Origin: Caballeronia pedi
GTDB taxonomy: Bacteria; Pseudomonadota; Gammaproteobacteria; Burkholderiales; Burkholderiaceae
Length of the DNA stretch: 64,000 nucleotides
Assembly (NCBI RefSeq): GCF_001544915.2
Contig: NZ_FCOE02000020.1
Span: forward strand, 1-64,000
Direction of reading: 5' to 3'
The notes beneath the pieces were generated by a model, which made no database searches, was not told the DNA's origin, and saw nothing but the letters and a program-made list of their open reading frames with translations. Positions 53,269 through 62,520 of the stretch are shown here, piece by piece (the first letter of the stretch is position 1; each line of letters starts with the position of its first letter). Position numbers and translations under genes: made by a program.

Positions 53269-54261
53269 TCAGAGGCCCGATTTCGCGAGTTCGTCGACGG
53301 TCTTCTCGTTGAGGTCGACCAGTTGATCGACGATCAGGTTATGACCATCGGGATGCACGACGCCGAGACCCGGAATATTGGTGCCGTCCTTGATCGGCTG
53401 GCCCTTCGCGACCATCGTGCCGAGCGTCACGAACACTTCGCCGGCCTGCGCGGGATTCCACATATAGCCGCCGGTCAGCACGCCGTCGTGAACGAGGCGG
53501 CGGCCTTGCCCCGGCGAGAACGGACCGAGCACGAGCACCTTGCCCTTCATCTGCTTTTCCTGCACCGCGCGCGCGGCGCCGATCGGCCCCTGGCTGCCGA
53601 ACGCGAGTATCGCCTTCAGGTTCGGATGCGCGCGCATCAGGTCGAGCGCGGTCTTGCGCGATGCATCGACGTCTTCCGCGACGCCGTAACGGTCGCCGAC
53701 CAGCGTCATGCCCGGATAGTTGGCCTTGATGTACGCGATGGCCGCATCGGCCCATGCGTTGTGCAGCGGCACCGTCAGCGAGCCGACGAACACCGCGTAT
53801 TCGCCCTTGCCGCCGAGCGCTTCGCCGAGCCGCTTTGCGTACGCCTCGCCGAAGCCCTTCACCGACGCGAGTTCGAAGTCCCAGTCCGCGTTCTTCTGCT
53901 TCGGCGACTCGTGCGTGATGACCTTGATGCCGGCCGCGCGGGCGCGCTGCAAGACGGGTTCGAGCACTTCGGCATCGTTCGGCACGACGCCGATCACATC
54001 GACCTTCTGCGCGATGAGGTCTTCGATCGCGCGCACCTGCAGCGCGGGATCGGCGCTCGTCGGGCCGATCATGAACGCCTTCACGCCGAGCTGCTCGCCG
54101 CGTTTCTTGATGCCGGCGTCCATCGCGTTGAACCAGGGAATGCCGCCGATCTTCACGACGACCCCGATGACCGGCTTGTCGGGCGACGCCGAGGCCATGC
54201 CGACTGCCAGCGCGAATGCGGCCACGCCTGCGCACAACGAGCGAATCAGATGCTTGGACAT
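53269..54261 (-). CDS. Sugar-binding periplasmic protein (ribose/AI-2 type)
   Basis: 330 aa from ATG 54261 (GGAGGAG upstream). Signal peptide to about residue 26 (MASA). Peripla_BP_4 type: VIGVVVKIGGIPWFNAMDAG, IKVITHESPK, ILAFGSQGPIGAARAVQE. Its closest familiar relatives bind AI-2 or rhamnose-like sugars; the neighbouring epimerase points to a ketose or related sugar. First gene of the LacI-controlled operon. Confidence 0.85.
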   Translation of the reverse strand: MSKHLIRSLCAGVAAFALAVGMASASPDKPVIGVVVKIGGIPWFNAMDAGIKKRGEQLGVKAFMIGPTSADPALQVRAIEDLIAQKVDVIGVVPNDAEVLEPVLQRARAAGIKVITHESPKQKNADWDFELASVKGFGEAYAKRLGEALGGKGEYAVFVGSLTVPLHNAWADAAIAYIKANYPGMTLVGDRYGVAEDVDASRKTALDLMRAHPNLKAILAFGSQGPIGAARAVQEKQMKGKVLVLGPFSPGQGRRLVHDGVLTGGYMWNPAQAGEVFVTLGTMVAKGQPIKDGTNIPGLGVVHPDGHNLIVDQLVDLNEKTVDELAKSGL

Positions 54262-54345
54262 GTCTCCTCCGAAGGACGTCCGCACATCGAGCAGGCGCCC
54301 AGTTGAGTGATCGGAATTCCAGATGCGCCGGCTTTATCGATTCGC

Positions 54346-54363
54346 TGCTAAATCCATTCAGCA
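54346..54363. promoter_or_regulatory. LacI-type operator 1
   Basis: TGCTAAATCCATTCAGCA matches operator 2 (54379-54396) at 16 of 18 positions and is nearly symmetric. It lies 84 bp upstream of the binding-protein start, in the 220-bp gap shared with the divergent LacI gene. Confidence 0.7.
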
Positions 54364-54378
54364 CGCCGGGTTGGGGTA

Positions 54379-54396
54379 TGCTGAATCTATTCAGCA
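54379..54396. promoter_or_regulatory. LacI-type operator 2
   Basis: TGCTGAATCTATTCAGCA has perfect 8-bp arms around CT. Its centre is 33 bp from operator 1, about three helical turns, so two repressor dimers could sit on the same face of the DNA. The centre lacks the CpG of classical LacI operators. Confidence 0.78.
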
Positions 54397-54481
54397 ACAG
54401 GGTCGACTCGGACAAACCCTAGTTCGGTTCCTGATTCCGGAACGGCTACCGTCCGGGAAAACAATGCAGTGAGGAGACAAG

Positions 54482-55537
54482 GTGGCCAGCAATAAGCCCG
54501 GACGGAAGTCGACGATCTATGACATCGCGAAGGCGACGGGATCATCGACTGCCACAGTGAGCATGGTGCTGAACGGCACCTGGGCGCGTTATCGCATCAA
54601 GGAAGCCACGGCCGACCGGATTCTGGAGAGCGCGCGCAAGCTCGGCTACAACGTCAACATGAAGGCGCGCGGCTTACGGCTGTCGAGATCGGGGCTCGCC
54701 GGCATGGTCCTGCCGCATTACCGCAACCGCTTTTTTGCGGGCCTCGCGCAGACTTTCGAGGATCAGGCGCGTAGCCGCGGCTTGTGTCCGATCGTGGTCG
54801 GCACGCAGCGCGATCCGGCGGTCGAAGTGAGTGTCACCGAGACGCTGCTGTCGCAACGGGTCGAGTTGCTGTTCATCGCCGGGGTGCGCAATCCGGCGCC
54901 GCTCAATGCGCTATGCGCGGCGGCGGGCGTGCCGTCGATCAACGTCGATCTGCCCGGCGACGGCGCGCCGTCGGTCGTGTCGGACAATCGCGGCGGCGCG
55001 CGCGCGATCACCGACGTGCTGATCGACAAGCTGATCGCGCGCGGCGAATCGCCGGACGAACTGATCCTGCTCGGCGGCATAGCGGGCGAATACGCGACCG
55101 AGATGCGCATCGCGGGCTTTCGCGACGCGTTCGAGGCACGGCGCATCGCGCCCGCGCCCGATGCCGTCGAATCGTGCGGTTACAACGCGGCGTCCGCGCA
55201 GCGCGCGCTCGCGGCGCGTCATGCGAGGCTCGGACGGCTGCCTTCGGGCTTGCTGATGAACTCGATCACCGCGTTCGAAGGGCTCGTGCAGTTCACGTCG
55301 AGCCTGTCGCCGGAGGCGTGGAAATCGGCGGTGGTCGGCTGCTTCGACTGGGACCCGTTCGCGGCGCATCTGTCCTTCGACGTGACGATGCTGCGTCAGG
55401 ACGTGCAGACGATCATTTCCGAAGCTTTCGCGCTGGCCGATCACCACGATCCGGCCGACCGCACCGTGGTGATCGTGCCGACCGGCTTCGGCAAGATGTA
55501 CGAGGAGGCCGAGCAGACGAAGGAGTTCGACCGCTGA
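54482..55537 (+). CDS. LacI-family repressor of the sugar ABC operon
   Basis: 351 aa. HTH at 12-31 (IYDIAKATGSSTATVSMVLN), a hinge ending KARGLRLSRS and a periplasmic-binding-like ligand domain. Divergent from the binding-protein operon, with two near-identical palindromic operators in the gap, the usual layout for a sugar-responsive local repressor. GTG 54482 has GAGGAG upstream. Confidence 0.88.
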   Translation: MASNKPGRKSTIYDIAKATGSSTATVSMVLNGTWARYRIKEATADRILESARKLGYNVNMKARGLRLSRSGLAGMVLPHYRNRFFAGLAQTFEDQARSRGLCPIVVGTQRDPAVEVSVTETLLSQRVELLFIAGVRNPAPLNALCAAAGVPSINVDLPGDGAPSVVSDNRGGARAITDVLIDKLIARGESPDELILLGGIAGEYATEMRIAGFRDAFEARRIAPAPDAVESCGYNAASAQRALAARHARLGRLPSGLLMNSITAFEGLVQFTSSLSPEAWKSAVVGCFDWDPFAAHLSFDVTMLRQDVQTIISEAFALADHHDPADRTVVIVPTGFGKMYEEAEQTKEFDR

Positions 55538-55541
55538 GCGT

Positions 55542-56015
55542 TCACCCGCCCGCCGCCGCGCGCTCGATCGCGGCGATGTCGATTTTCTTCATCTGCATCA
55601 TCGCGTCCATCGCGCGGCGCGCGGCTTCGCGATCGGCGCCGTTGAAGATCTGGAGCATGCGCTTCGGCGTGATCTGCCAGGAAAAGCCCCAGCGGTCCTT
55701 GCACCAGCCGCACGGCCCTTCTTCGCCGCCATTGCCGATGATCGCGTTCCAGTAGCGATCCGTCTCCTGCGCGCTGTCGGTGTGGACCATGAAGCTCACC
55801 GCTTCATTCGGCTTGAAATTCGGGCCTCCATTGAGCCCGAGAAAACTCTGGCCCAGCACGGTGAATTCGACGGTCAGTTCAGGCCCCTGCCCCACGCCCG
55901 GCTTCGCGGATACATGTCCCGTGCCGACATGGCTATCCGGAAACGTGGCGGCGTAGAACTCCGCCGCTTCACGCGCGTCGCCATCGAACCACAGACAATT
56001 GACGAGCTCGGCCAT
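55542..56015 (-). CDS. PhnB-like VOC protein
   Basis: 157 aa from ATG 56015 (AAGGAGA upstream; the frame runs on to 56159 without support). VOC fold of the PhnB/'3-demethylubiquinone methyltransferase-like' group: NCLWFDGDAREAAEFYAATF at the start and KDRWGFSWQITPKRM near the end. Function of these proteins is unclear despite their historical names. Convergent with the LacI gene, with only 4 bp between stops. Confidence 0.8.
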   Translation of the reverse strand: MAELVNCLWFDGDAREAAEFYAATFPDSHVGTGHVSAKPGVGQGPELTVEFTVLGQSFLGLNGGPNFKPNEAVSFMVHTDSAQETDRYWNAIIGNGGEEGPCGWCKDRWGFSWQITPKRMLQIFNGADREAARRAMDAMMQMKKIDIAAIERAAAGG

Positions 56016-56055
56016 CGCGTTCTCCTTCGAGACAGTGGACAGTGCGCCGACGATA

Positions 56056-56994
56056 TCACGCCCGCGCCAACGCGCGCGCCCGGCCTCGCGCGGGCGGCAC
56101 GACCTCCGCCAGCAATTCCTCGTGCAGCGCGCGCAACACCTCGACGAACGCCGACGCAAGCCGCTCGCGCGGCCGATGCGGCGGAAACAGCAGATAGGTC
56201 GGGAAGCGCACCGCCGGCAGGAACGGACGGATCGCGATATCCGGTCCTCGGAAATCGCGCGCGACGATCGGATGTGCGAGCGTCACGCCCATGCCGTGCC
56301 GCACCATCTCGCAGCACATCGCGGTGTATTGCGCCTCGATTGCGAGCACGCGCTTCACGCCCGCGCGCTGGAACACTTCGTCCATCAACGCGCGGGTGCC
56401 GTCGCCGTGACACAGCGAGATGAACGACTCGCCTTCCAGATCCTCCGGCCGGATGACGCGCTTTGCCGCCAGCCGATGCTTCGCCGGCATCACGCATACG
56501 GCGGACACGCTCGATAGCTGCTCGACATCGCAGTTCGACGCCTCGCTCACATACACGGCAACGCCCAGATCGCAGAACTGCGATGCGGTCCAGTGATTCA
56601 CCGTGCCCGACGTGTTCACATGCAGCGACACCGTGACTTCCGGATACAGCTCGACGAAGCGCTTGATCGCGTGCGGCACGAGCGTGATGCCCGCCGAAGG
56701 CATTGCCGCGATGCGCAAACGGCCGCTGCCGAGATTGCGGATCTGCGCCGCCGCGTTCGCCAGTCCCTGCAAGCCGACGAACGCACGTTCGACTTCGCGG
56801 AAGAACGCGGTGCCTTCGCTCGTGGGAATCAGCCGCACGCCGCTGCGCTGAAAAAGCTGCAGGCCCGTTTCGCGCTCCAGTTGCGAAATCAGCCGGCTGA
56901 CATTGGGCTGCGAGGTGAAGAGCGCCTTGGCCGCCGCGGTCATCGATCCGGACACCATCACCTCGCGAAACGCCTCGATGTGTTTCAGATTCAT
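56056..56994 (-). CDS. LysR-family regulator
   Basis: 312 aa. HTH about 17-45 (GSMTAAAKALFTSQPNVSRL) and effector domain (about 90-295) with GVTLAHPI near the end. Divergent from the polyamine-type ABC and oxidase operon, with a 171-bp gap, so the most probable regulator of that operon. The nearest stop-to-start distance to the VOC gene is 40 bp. Confidence 0.88.
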   Translation of the reverse strand: MNLKHIEAFREVMVSGSMTAAAKALFTSQPNVSRLISQLERETGLQLFQRSGVRLIPTSEGTAFFREVERAFVGLQGLANAAAQIRNLGSGRLRIAAMPSAGITLVPHAIKRFVELYPEVTVSLHVNTSGTVNHWTASQFCDLGVAVYVSEASNCDVEQLSSVSAVCVMPAKHRLAAKRVIRPEDLEGESFISLCHGDGTRALMDEVFQRAGVKRVLAIEAQYTAMCCEMVRHGMGVTLAHPIVARDFRGPDIAIRPFLPAVRFPTYLLFPPHRPRERLASAFVEVLRALHEELLAEVVPPARGRARALARA

Positions 56995-57165
56995 TGCGTG
57001 TTTTCCCCCGTATTTTCCCTATTCTGGCCGATCCCGATCCATATCATCGCTGCATAGATAGGTATTTTATTCGTATTGGACGATATGACCACCCGGCGCG
57101 ACACTGCATTCCATCGACGGGCAGACAAGCCCGCTCCCCACGTAACGGAACTGGAGATCGTCGTC

Positions 57166-58221
57166 ATGAGAAGCGCGCTGCCTCGCCGTCTGTCCGTCCT
57201 GTCCCGCGCCGCGTTCGCGGTCCTTTCGATCACCGGAGCGCTCGCTGCCCACGCCGAAACCACGCTTTACGTCGCCAATGTCGGCGGCTCGAACGAGCAG
57301 CTCTATCGGCAGAAAATCATTCCGCCGTTCGAGAAGGCGCACGACGTCAAGGTCGTCTACGTCGCGGGCAATTCGAGCGATACGCTCGCCAAGCTCCAGG
57401 CGCAAAAGGGCCATCAGCAGATCAACGTCGCTGTGATGGACGACGGCCCCATGTACCAGGCGATGCAGATGAACCTGTGCGCGAAGCTCGACGACGCGCC
57501 GATCATGAAAGACGTCTATCCGCTCGCGAAGCTCGGGCCCACGTCGATCGGCGTCGGCATGGTGGCGACTGGAATCGGCTACAACGAGCAGGCGTTCAAG
57601 AAGGCCGGCCTGCCGCCACCCGATTCGTGGAAGGCGCTCACCGACAAGCGCATCAAGGGCAAGCTCGGCGTGCCGCCGATCACCAACACCTACGGCCTGC
57701 ATACGCTCGTGATGCTCGCGCGTCTGTCCGGCGGTGGCGAGAAGAACATCGATCCGGGCTTCACCGAAATGACGAAGCAGGTCGCGCCCAACGTGCTCTC
57801 GTGGGCGCCGACGCCCGGCGAGATGGACGGCCAGATGCAATCCGGCGACGTGATCCTCGCGCCGTACGGCAGCGGCCGCGCGGTGGCCTTGCAGAACACC
57901 GGCTTTCCGCTCAAGTTCGTCTACCCGAAGGAAGGCGCGGTTGCGTTGCAGGTGGCGGCGTGCGTCGTAGCGGAGAACGCGCAGCCCGCTTTGTCGCAAC
58001 AGTTCGTGCAGTACCTGCTGACGCCCGAAGTGCAGACGCTGCAGGCGCAGAACATCGGTCTCGGGCCGGTCAACAAGACTGTGAAGCTGACGCCGGAAAT
58101 CGCCGCGCGCGTGCCCTACGGCCCCGAGCAGATCTCGAAGCTCACCGCGATGGACTGGGCCACCATCAACCAGCATCGCACCGAGTGGACCGAGCGCTGG
58201 AACCGTTCGGTCGAGCGCTGA
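57166..58221 (+). CDS. PotD-type periplasmic binding protein
   Basis: 351 aa from ATG 57166 (GGAG upstream), signal peptide ending AAHA. SBP_bac_6/PotD-like fold: TLYVANVGGSNEQLYRQKII, GVGMVATGIGYNEQAF, FKKAGLPPPDSWKAL. Such proteins bind polyamines, iron or organic cations and opines. First gene of an operon with ATPase, two permeases and oxidases. The bound compound is unknown. Confidence 0.85.
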   Translation: MRSALPRRLSVLSRAAFAVLSITGALAAHAETTLYVANVGGSNEQLYRQKIIPPFEKAHDVKVVYVAGNSSDTLAKLQAQKGHQQINVAVMDDGPMYQAMQMNLCAKLDDAPIMKDVYPLAKLGPTSIGVGMVATGIGYNEQAFKKAGLPPPDSWKALTDKRIKGKLGVPPITNTYGLHTLVMLARLSGGGEKNIDPGFTEMTKQVAPNVLSWAPTPGEMDGQMQSGDVILAPYGSGRAVALQNTGFPLKFVYPKEGAVALQVAACVVAENAQPALSQQFVQYLLTPEVQTLQAQNIGLGPVNKTVKLTPEIAARVPYGPEQISKLTAMDWATINQHRTEWTERWNRSVER

Positions 58222-58264
58222 AGCGCGCCCCACGATCCGTTGACGTGACGAAGGAGCAACGCGC

Positions 58265-59344
58265 ATGGCCTTTCTGACTTTGCAAGGCATTTCGAAACGC
58301 TACGGCGATTTCACGGCGATCGAACAGCTCGATCTCGCGGTCGAGCGCGGCGAGCTGCTGTCGCTGCTCGGCCCGTCCGGCTGCGGCAAGACCACCACGC
58401 TGCAAATGGTCGCGGGCTTCGTCACGCCGACGACCGGCCGCATCGAACTCGATGGACGCGACATCACCCACGAGCGCCCGGAGAAACGCGGCATCGGCGT
58501 GGTCTTTCAGAGCTACGCGCTGTTTCCGCACATGACGGTGGCGGGCAACGTCGGCTTCGGGCTGGAGATGCGCAAGGTGAAGCGCCGCGAGCGCGACGAA
58601 CGCGTCGCCGAAGCGCTCGCGCTGGTGCGTCTGAACGGACTCGGGCACCGCTATCCGAAGGAGCTGTCGGGCGGCCAGCGGCAGCGCGTGGCGATCGCCC
58701 GTGCAATCGCGATGCAGCCCGAACTGCTGCTGCTCGACGAACCGATGTCCAATCTCGACGCCAAGCTGCGCGAGGAGATGCACATCGAATTGCGCGCGAT
58801 CCAGAAGCGTCTGGGCATCACCACGATCCTCGTCACGCACGACCAGGTCGAAGCGATGACGATGAGCGATCGCATCGCGGTGATGCATCGCGGCGCGATC
58901 TCGCAGCTCTCCACGCCCTACGACGCCTACGAACGCCCCGCGACGCCGTTCGCATCGACCTTTCTCGGCCGCACCAATGCGTTTTCCGGCGAAGTGCTGC
59001 GGCGCAATCCGCGCTGCGCGATCGTCGACGTCGCGGGCACGCAGATGCACGTACCGCACGAAGGCCGTCATGTCGATGGCGCGGTGAACGTCTACATTCG
59101 CCCGGAAAAAGTCCACATCGCCAATGGCGATGCCCGGCTGCGCGGCCGCATCGCGACGCGCGTGTTCGTCGGCAATCAATGGCTGCTCGAAGTGGAGACC
59201 GGCCTTGGCAAGCTGCGCGTGGCGCAGCCGAATCACGGCGCACCGCCGCCCGAGGAAGGCGACGAAGTCGGTCTCGACTGGACCGACGACGACCTGCGCG
59301 TGCTGACGCAGGACATCCGGGAGAACGTCAATGGCCACGCTTGA
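58265..59344 (+). CDS. PotA-type ABC transporter ATPase
   Basis: 359 aa. Walker A GPSGCGKTT, Q-loop VVFQSYALFPHM, signature LSGGQRQR, Walker B LLLLDEPMSNLD and switch His LVTHDQ; C-terminal TOBE domain (about 280-350). Overlaps the first permease gene by 14 bp. Energises import of the ligand bound by the 57166 product. Confidence 0.9.
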   Translation: MAFLTLQGISKRYGDFTAIEQLDLAVERGELLSLLGPSGCGKTTTLQMVAGFVTPTTGRIELDGRDITHERPEKRGIGVVFQSYALFPHMTVAGNVGFGLEMRKVKRRERDERVAEALALVRLNGLGHRYPKELSGGQRQRVAIARAIAMQPELLLLDEPMSNLDAKLREEMHIELRAIQKRLGITTILVTHDQVEAMTMSDRIAVMHRGAISQLSTPYDAYERPATPFASTFLGRTNAFSGEVLRRNPRCAIVDVAGTQMHVPHEGRHVDGAVNVYIRPEKVHIANGDARLRGRIATRVFVGNQWLLEVETGLGKLRVAQPNHGAPPPEEGDEVGLDWTDDDLRVLTQDIRENVNGHA

Positions 59345-60203
59345 CGACACCCGTCCCGGCGCCGCGCCGTGGCTGCTGTCGGGGCCCGCGCTGCTTCTTT
59401 TCATCGGCCTGTTGCTGGTACCGCTCCTGCTCACGCTGATGCTGTCGTTCCGCGTGTTCAGCGATACGGCCGGCGTCACGCCCGCCCTTACGCTCGGCAA
59501 CTACTGGGAAGTGGTAAGCGATCCTTATTACGGCACGATCTTCCTGCGCACCGCCGGGCTCGCGTTCGCGGTCACGCTGCTTTCGATCGTGCTCGGCGTG
59601 CCGGAGACCATCGTGCTCGCGCGCATGAAGCGGCCGTGGCAGTCGCTGTGTCTCCTGATCGTGCTCGGCCCGCTGCTCATCTCGGTGGTCGTGCGCACGC
59701 TCGGCTGGCAGATCCTGCTCGGCAACAACGGCGTGCTCAACAACGCGCTGCAGGCGCTGCACATCACCGACGAACCCATCCGCCTGGTCTTCACGATGAC
59801 CGGCGTGATCATCGCGCTCACGCATGTGCTGGTGCCGTTCATGGTGATGTCGGTCTGGGCGACGATGCAGAAGCTCGACCCGCAAGTGGAATGGGCCGGC
59901 CGCTCGCTCGGCGGCTCGCCTTTCGCGGTGTTTCGCCGCGTGGTGCTGCCGCAGATCATGCCGGGCGTGCTATCGGGCTCGATCATCGTGTTCGCGCTGT
60001 CGGCGTCGGCGTTCGCCACACCCGCGCTGATCGGCGGACGGCGGCTCAAAGTGGTCGCGACCGCCGCCTACGACGAATTCCTCGGCACGCTGAACTGGCC
60101 GCTGGGCGCGAGCATCGCGGTGCTGCTGCTGATCGCGAACGTCGCGATCGTGATGGGTTGCAGCCGTCTCGCCGAACGCCGCTTCCGGCACATCTTCGAC
60201 TGA
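59331..60203 (+). CDS. PotB-type ABC permease
   Basis: 290 aa, BPD_transp_1, about six helices; the EAA loop is VEWAGRSLGGSPFAVFRRVVLPQI. Its start lies inside the ATPase gene end (14 bp overlap). First of two permeases for polyamine/opine-type uptake. Confidence 0.87.
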   Translation: MATLDDTRPGAAPWLLSGPALLLFIGLLLVPLLLTLMLSFRVFSDTAGVTPALTLGNYWEVVSDPYYGTIFLRTAGLAFAVTLLSIVLGVPETIVLARMKRPWQSLCLLIVLGPLLISVVVRTLGWQILLGNNGVLNNALQALHITDEPIRLVFTMTGVIIALTHVLVPFMVMSVWATMQKLDPQVEWAGRSLGGSPFAVFRRVVLPQIMPGVLSGSIIVFALSASAFATPALIGGRRLKVVATAAYDEFLGTLNWPLGASIAVLLLIANVAIVMGCSRLAERRFRHIFD

Positions 60204-60219
60204 GCGGAGGATCATCATC

Positions 60220-61017
60220 ATGAAAGAAAACGGCTGGCTCGCGCTCACCTACAACGCGTTCTTCCTGACCTTCATCGTCGCGCCGCTCGCGGTGGTGATG
60301 CTCGTCGCCTTCACCGACAAGGGCTTCATCTCGATGCCCTTCGATGGCGCGTCTTTCCGCTGGTTCCACGCGATCATCGAGAACGGCGACATCGTCGCGG
60401 CGTTCTGGCTGTCGGTGCGGCTCGCGTTCGCGGCGGCGACCATCGGTGTGCTGCTCGCGGTGCCCGCCGCGCTCGCGATCGCGCGCTATCGCTTTCCGGG
60501 CCGCGCCGCGCTCACGAGCTTCTTCCTCTCGCCGATGATGATTCCGGCGGTCGTGCTCGGCATCGCGTTCCTGCGCTTTCTCTCGCTGCTGCATCTGTCG
60601 GGCTCGTTCTGGTCGCTGGTCGCGGCGCACGTGATCATCGTGCTGCCGTATGCGTTGCGGCTTGCGCTGTCTTCCGCCGTCGGGCTGGATCGCGATGCCG
60701 AGCGCGCGGCGCTCTCGTGTGGCGCGAGCCGCTTCACCGCGTTTCGCCGCGTCGTGCTGCCGATGATCCGCACGGGCGTGGCGGGCGGCTGGGTGCTGTC
60801 GTTCATCCAGAGCTTCGACGAACTCACGATGACCATCTTCGTCGCGACGCCCGGCACCACGACGCTGCCCGTCGCCATGTACAACCAGATCGCGCAAACG
60901 ATCGATCCGCTGGTGGCGTCGGTATCGGCGGTGCTGATCGTCGGCACGGTCCTGCTGATGATCCTGCTCGACCGCATGGTCGGTCTGGATCGCATTCTGA
61001 TCGGAGAAGCCCGATGA
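60220..61017 (+). CDS. PotC-type ABC permease
   Basis: 265 aa, BPD_transp_1, EAA loop DAERAALSCGASRFTAFRR. It starts 16 bp after the first permease and overlaps the next gene at ATGA (61014-61017), so transport and oxidation are translated together. Confidence 0.87.
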   Translation: MKENGWLALTYNAFFLTFIVAPLAVVMLVAFTDKGFISMPFDGASFRWFHAIIENGDIVAAFWLSVRLAFAAATIGVLLAVPAALAIARYRFPGRAALTSFFLSPMMIPAVVLGIAFLRFLSLLHLSGSFWSLVAAHVIIVLPYALRLALSSAVGLDRDAERAALSCGASRFTAFRRVVLPMIRTGVAGGWVLSFIQSFDELTMTIFVATPGTTTLPVAMYNQIAQTIDPLVASVSAVLIVGTVLLMILLDRMVGLDRILIGEAR

Positions 61018-62150
61018 CATTTTCAAGCTCCGCCAGCCCCGATGTGCTCGTCCTGGGCGGCGGCCTGGTCGGCTCGGCCGTGGCCTACGGGCTCGCCCGC
61101 GAAGGCGCGCGCGTGACCGTGCTCGACGAAGACGACGGCGGCCTGCGCGCCTCGCGCGGCAACTTCGGCCTCGTGTGGATTCAGGGCAAAGGCTATGGCT
61201 TGTCGCCGTACGCGCAATGGTCGCGCAGTTCGTCGACGCGCTGGCCCGGATTCGCCGATGCGCTGCAGAGCGAAACCGGCATCGATGTCGCGCTGCGTCA
61301 GCCGGGCGGTTTCCAGTTCCTCTTCAATGACGAAGAACGCGCGGAACGCGAGAAGCGCCTCTCGACGCTCAAGGCCGAACTCGGCGATTACCCCTACCAG
61401 ATGCTCAGCGCCGCCGAAGTGCGCGAGCGCATTCCGCAGATCGGGCCGGCCGTGATCGGCGCGAGCTATACGCCGATGGACGGCCACGTGAATCCGCTCA
61501 AGCTGCTGCGCGGCCTGCACGCGGCGATGCAGGCGCGCGGCGTGCAGCTCGTGTCGGCGGAGCGCGCGGAACGCGTCGTGCCGGAAGCGGGCGGCTTCAC
61601 GGTGCATGGCAGACGCGGCACGTATCGCGCGGCGCGCGTCGTGCTCGCGGCGGGCCTCGGCAATCGCGCGCTCGCGCCGTTCGTCGGGCTGCATGCGCCG
61701 GTTGCGCCGAATCGCGGGCAAGTGCTGGTGAGCGAGCGCGTCGCGCCGTTTCTCCACTATCCGACGCTCAACGTGCGCCAGACCGACGAAGGCAGCGTGC
61801 AGTTCGGCGATTCGATGGAAGAAGTCGGCTTCAACGATTTCACCACGACGCCAGTGCTCGCCGACATCGCCCGCCGCGGCGTGCGCGCCTTCCCGATGCT
61901 CAGGCACGTGCGGCTCGTGCGCATGTGGGCCGCGTTGCGCGTCTACAGTCCCGACGGCTTTCCGATCTACGACGCATCGCAGGCGCATCCGGGCGCGTTC
62001 GTCGTCACTTGCCACAGTGGCGTGACGCTCGCCGCCGCGCATGCGCTGCGCGTCGCGCCGTGGATCATGGGCGCGGCGATGCCCGATGAACTGCCCAGCT
62101 TCTCCGCGCGCCGCTTCGAGCACGCACAAGAACTGACTCCCGCACATTGA
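61014..62150 (+). CDS. FAD-dependent amino-acid oxidase-type protein (DadA/HcnC-like)
   Basis: 378 aa; ATG 61014 overlaps the permease stop. DAO family: dinucleotide fold LGGGLVGSAVAYGLAREGA, ASRGNFGLVWIQGKGYG, and a C-terminal FAD contact (CHSGVTLAAAHA). With the ferredoxin-like and second flavoprotein subunits that follow, it resembles the beta subunit of heterotrimeric dehydrogenases such as HcnABC, opine or hydroxyproline oxidases. The substrate is presumably the compound imported by the upstream ABC system. Confidence 0.83.
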   Translation: MTFSSSASPDVLVLGGGLVGSAVAYGLAREGARVTVLDEDDGGLRASRGNFGLVWIQGKGYGLSPYAQWSRSSSTRWPGFADALQSETGIDVALRQPGGFQFLFNDEERAEREKRLSTLKAELGDYPYQMLSAAEVRERIPQIGPAVIGASYTPMDGHVNPLKLLRGLHAAMQARGVQLVSAERAERVVPEAGGFTVHGRRGTYRAARVVLAAGLGNRALAPFVGLHAPVAPNRGQVLVSERVAPFLHYPTLNVRQTDEGSVQFGDSMEEVGFNDFTTTPVLADIARRGVRAFPMLRHVRLVRMWAALRVYSPDGFPIYDASQAHPGAFVVTCHSGVTLAAAHALRVAPWIMGAAMPDELPSFSARRFEHAQELTPAH

Positions 62151-62157
62151 GTTCGAC

Positions 62158-62520
62158 ATGACAGCCCAATCGAATCCCACGCTCTTCAAGCCGCTCGATG
62201 GCGCCGCAGGCGGCAACATCGAAATCTGGTTCAACGGCCAGCCGCTCACCGTGCCCGCCGGACGTTCGGTCGCGGCGGCGCTGCTGGCGGCGGGCGTCGC
62301 GCGCTTTCGTGCGACGCCCGTCTCCGGCGCCCCGCGCGCGCCCTACTGCATGATGGGCGCGTGCTTCGAATGCCTCGTCGAAATCGACGGCGTGCCGAGC
62401 CGCCAGAGCTGCATGGTCGAGGTGAAGGCCGGCATGCGCGTGCGCTCGCAGGAAGGCGCGCGCGATCTGCCGCCGTCGATCGCAACCGATATTCCGCTGG
62501 AGAACGCCCATGGCCGCTGA
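62158..62520 (+). CDS. Small [2Fe-2S] subunit (HcnA-like)
   Basis: 120 aa. Four Cys for one [2Fe-2S] cluster: Cys64, Cys69, Cys72 (CMMGACFEC) and Cys85 (SRQSCMVEV). Equivalent to the small subunit of HcnABC/opine oxidase complexes that moves electrons between the flavins. Seven bp after the preceding gene and overlapping the next by 11 bp. Confidence 0.85.
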   Translation: MTAQSNPTLFKPLDGAAGGNIEIWFNGQPLTVPAGRSVAAALLAAGVARFRATPVSGAPRAPYCMMGACFECLVEIDGVPSRQSCMVEVKAGMRVRSQEGARDLPPSIATDIPLENAHGR

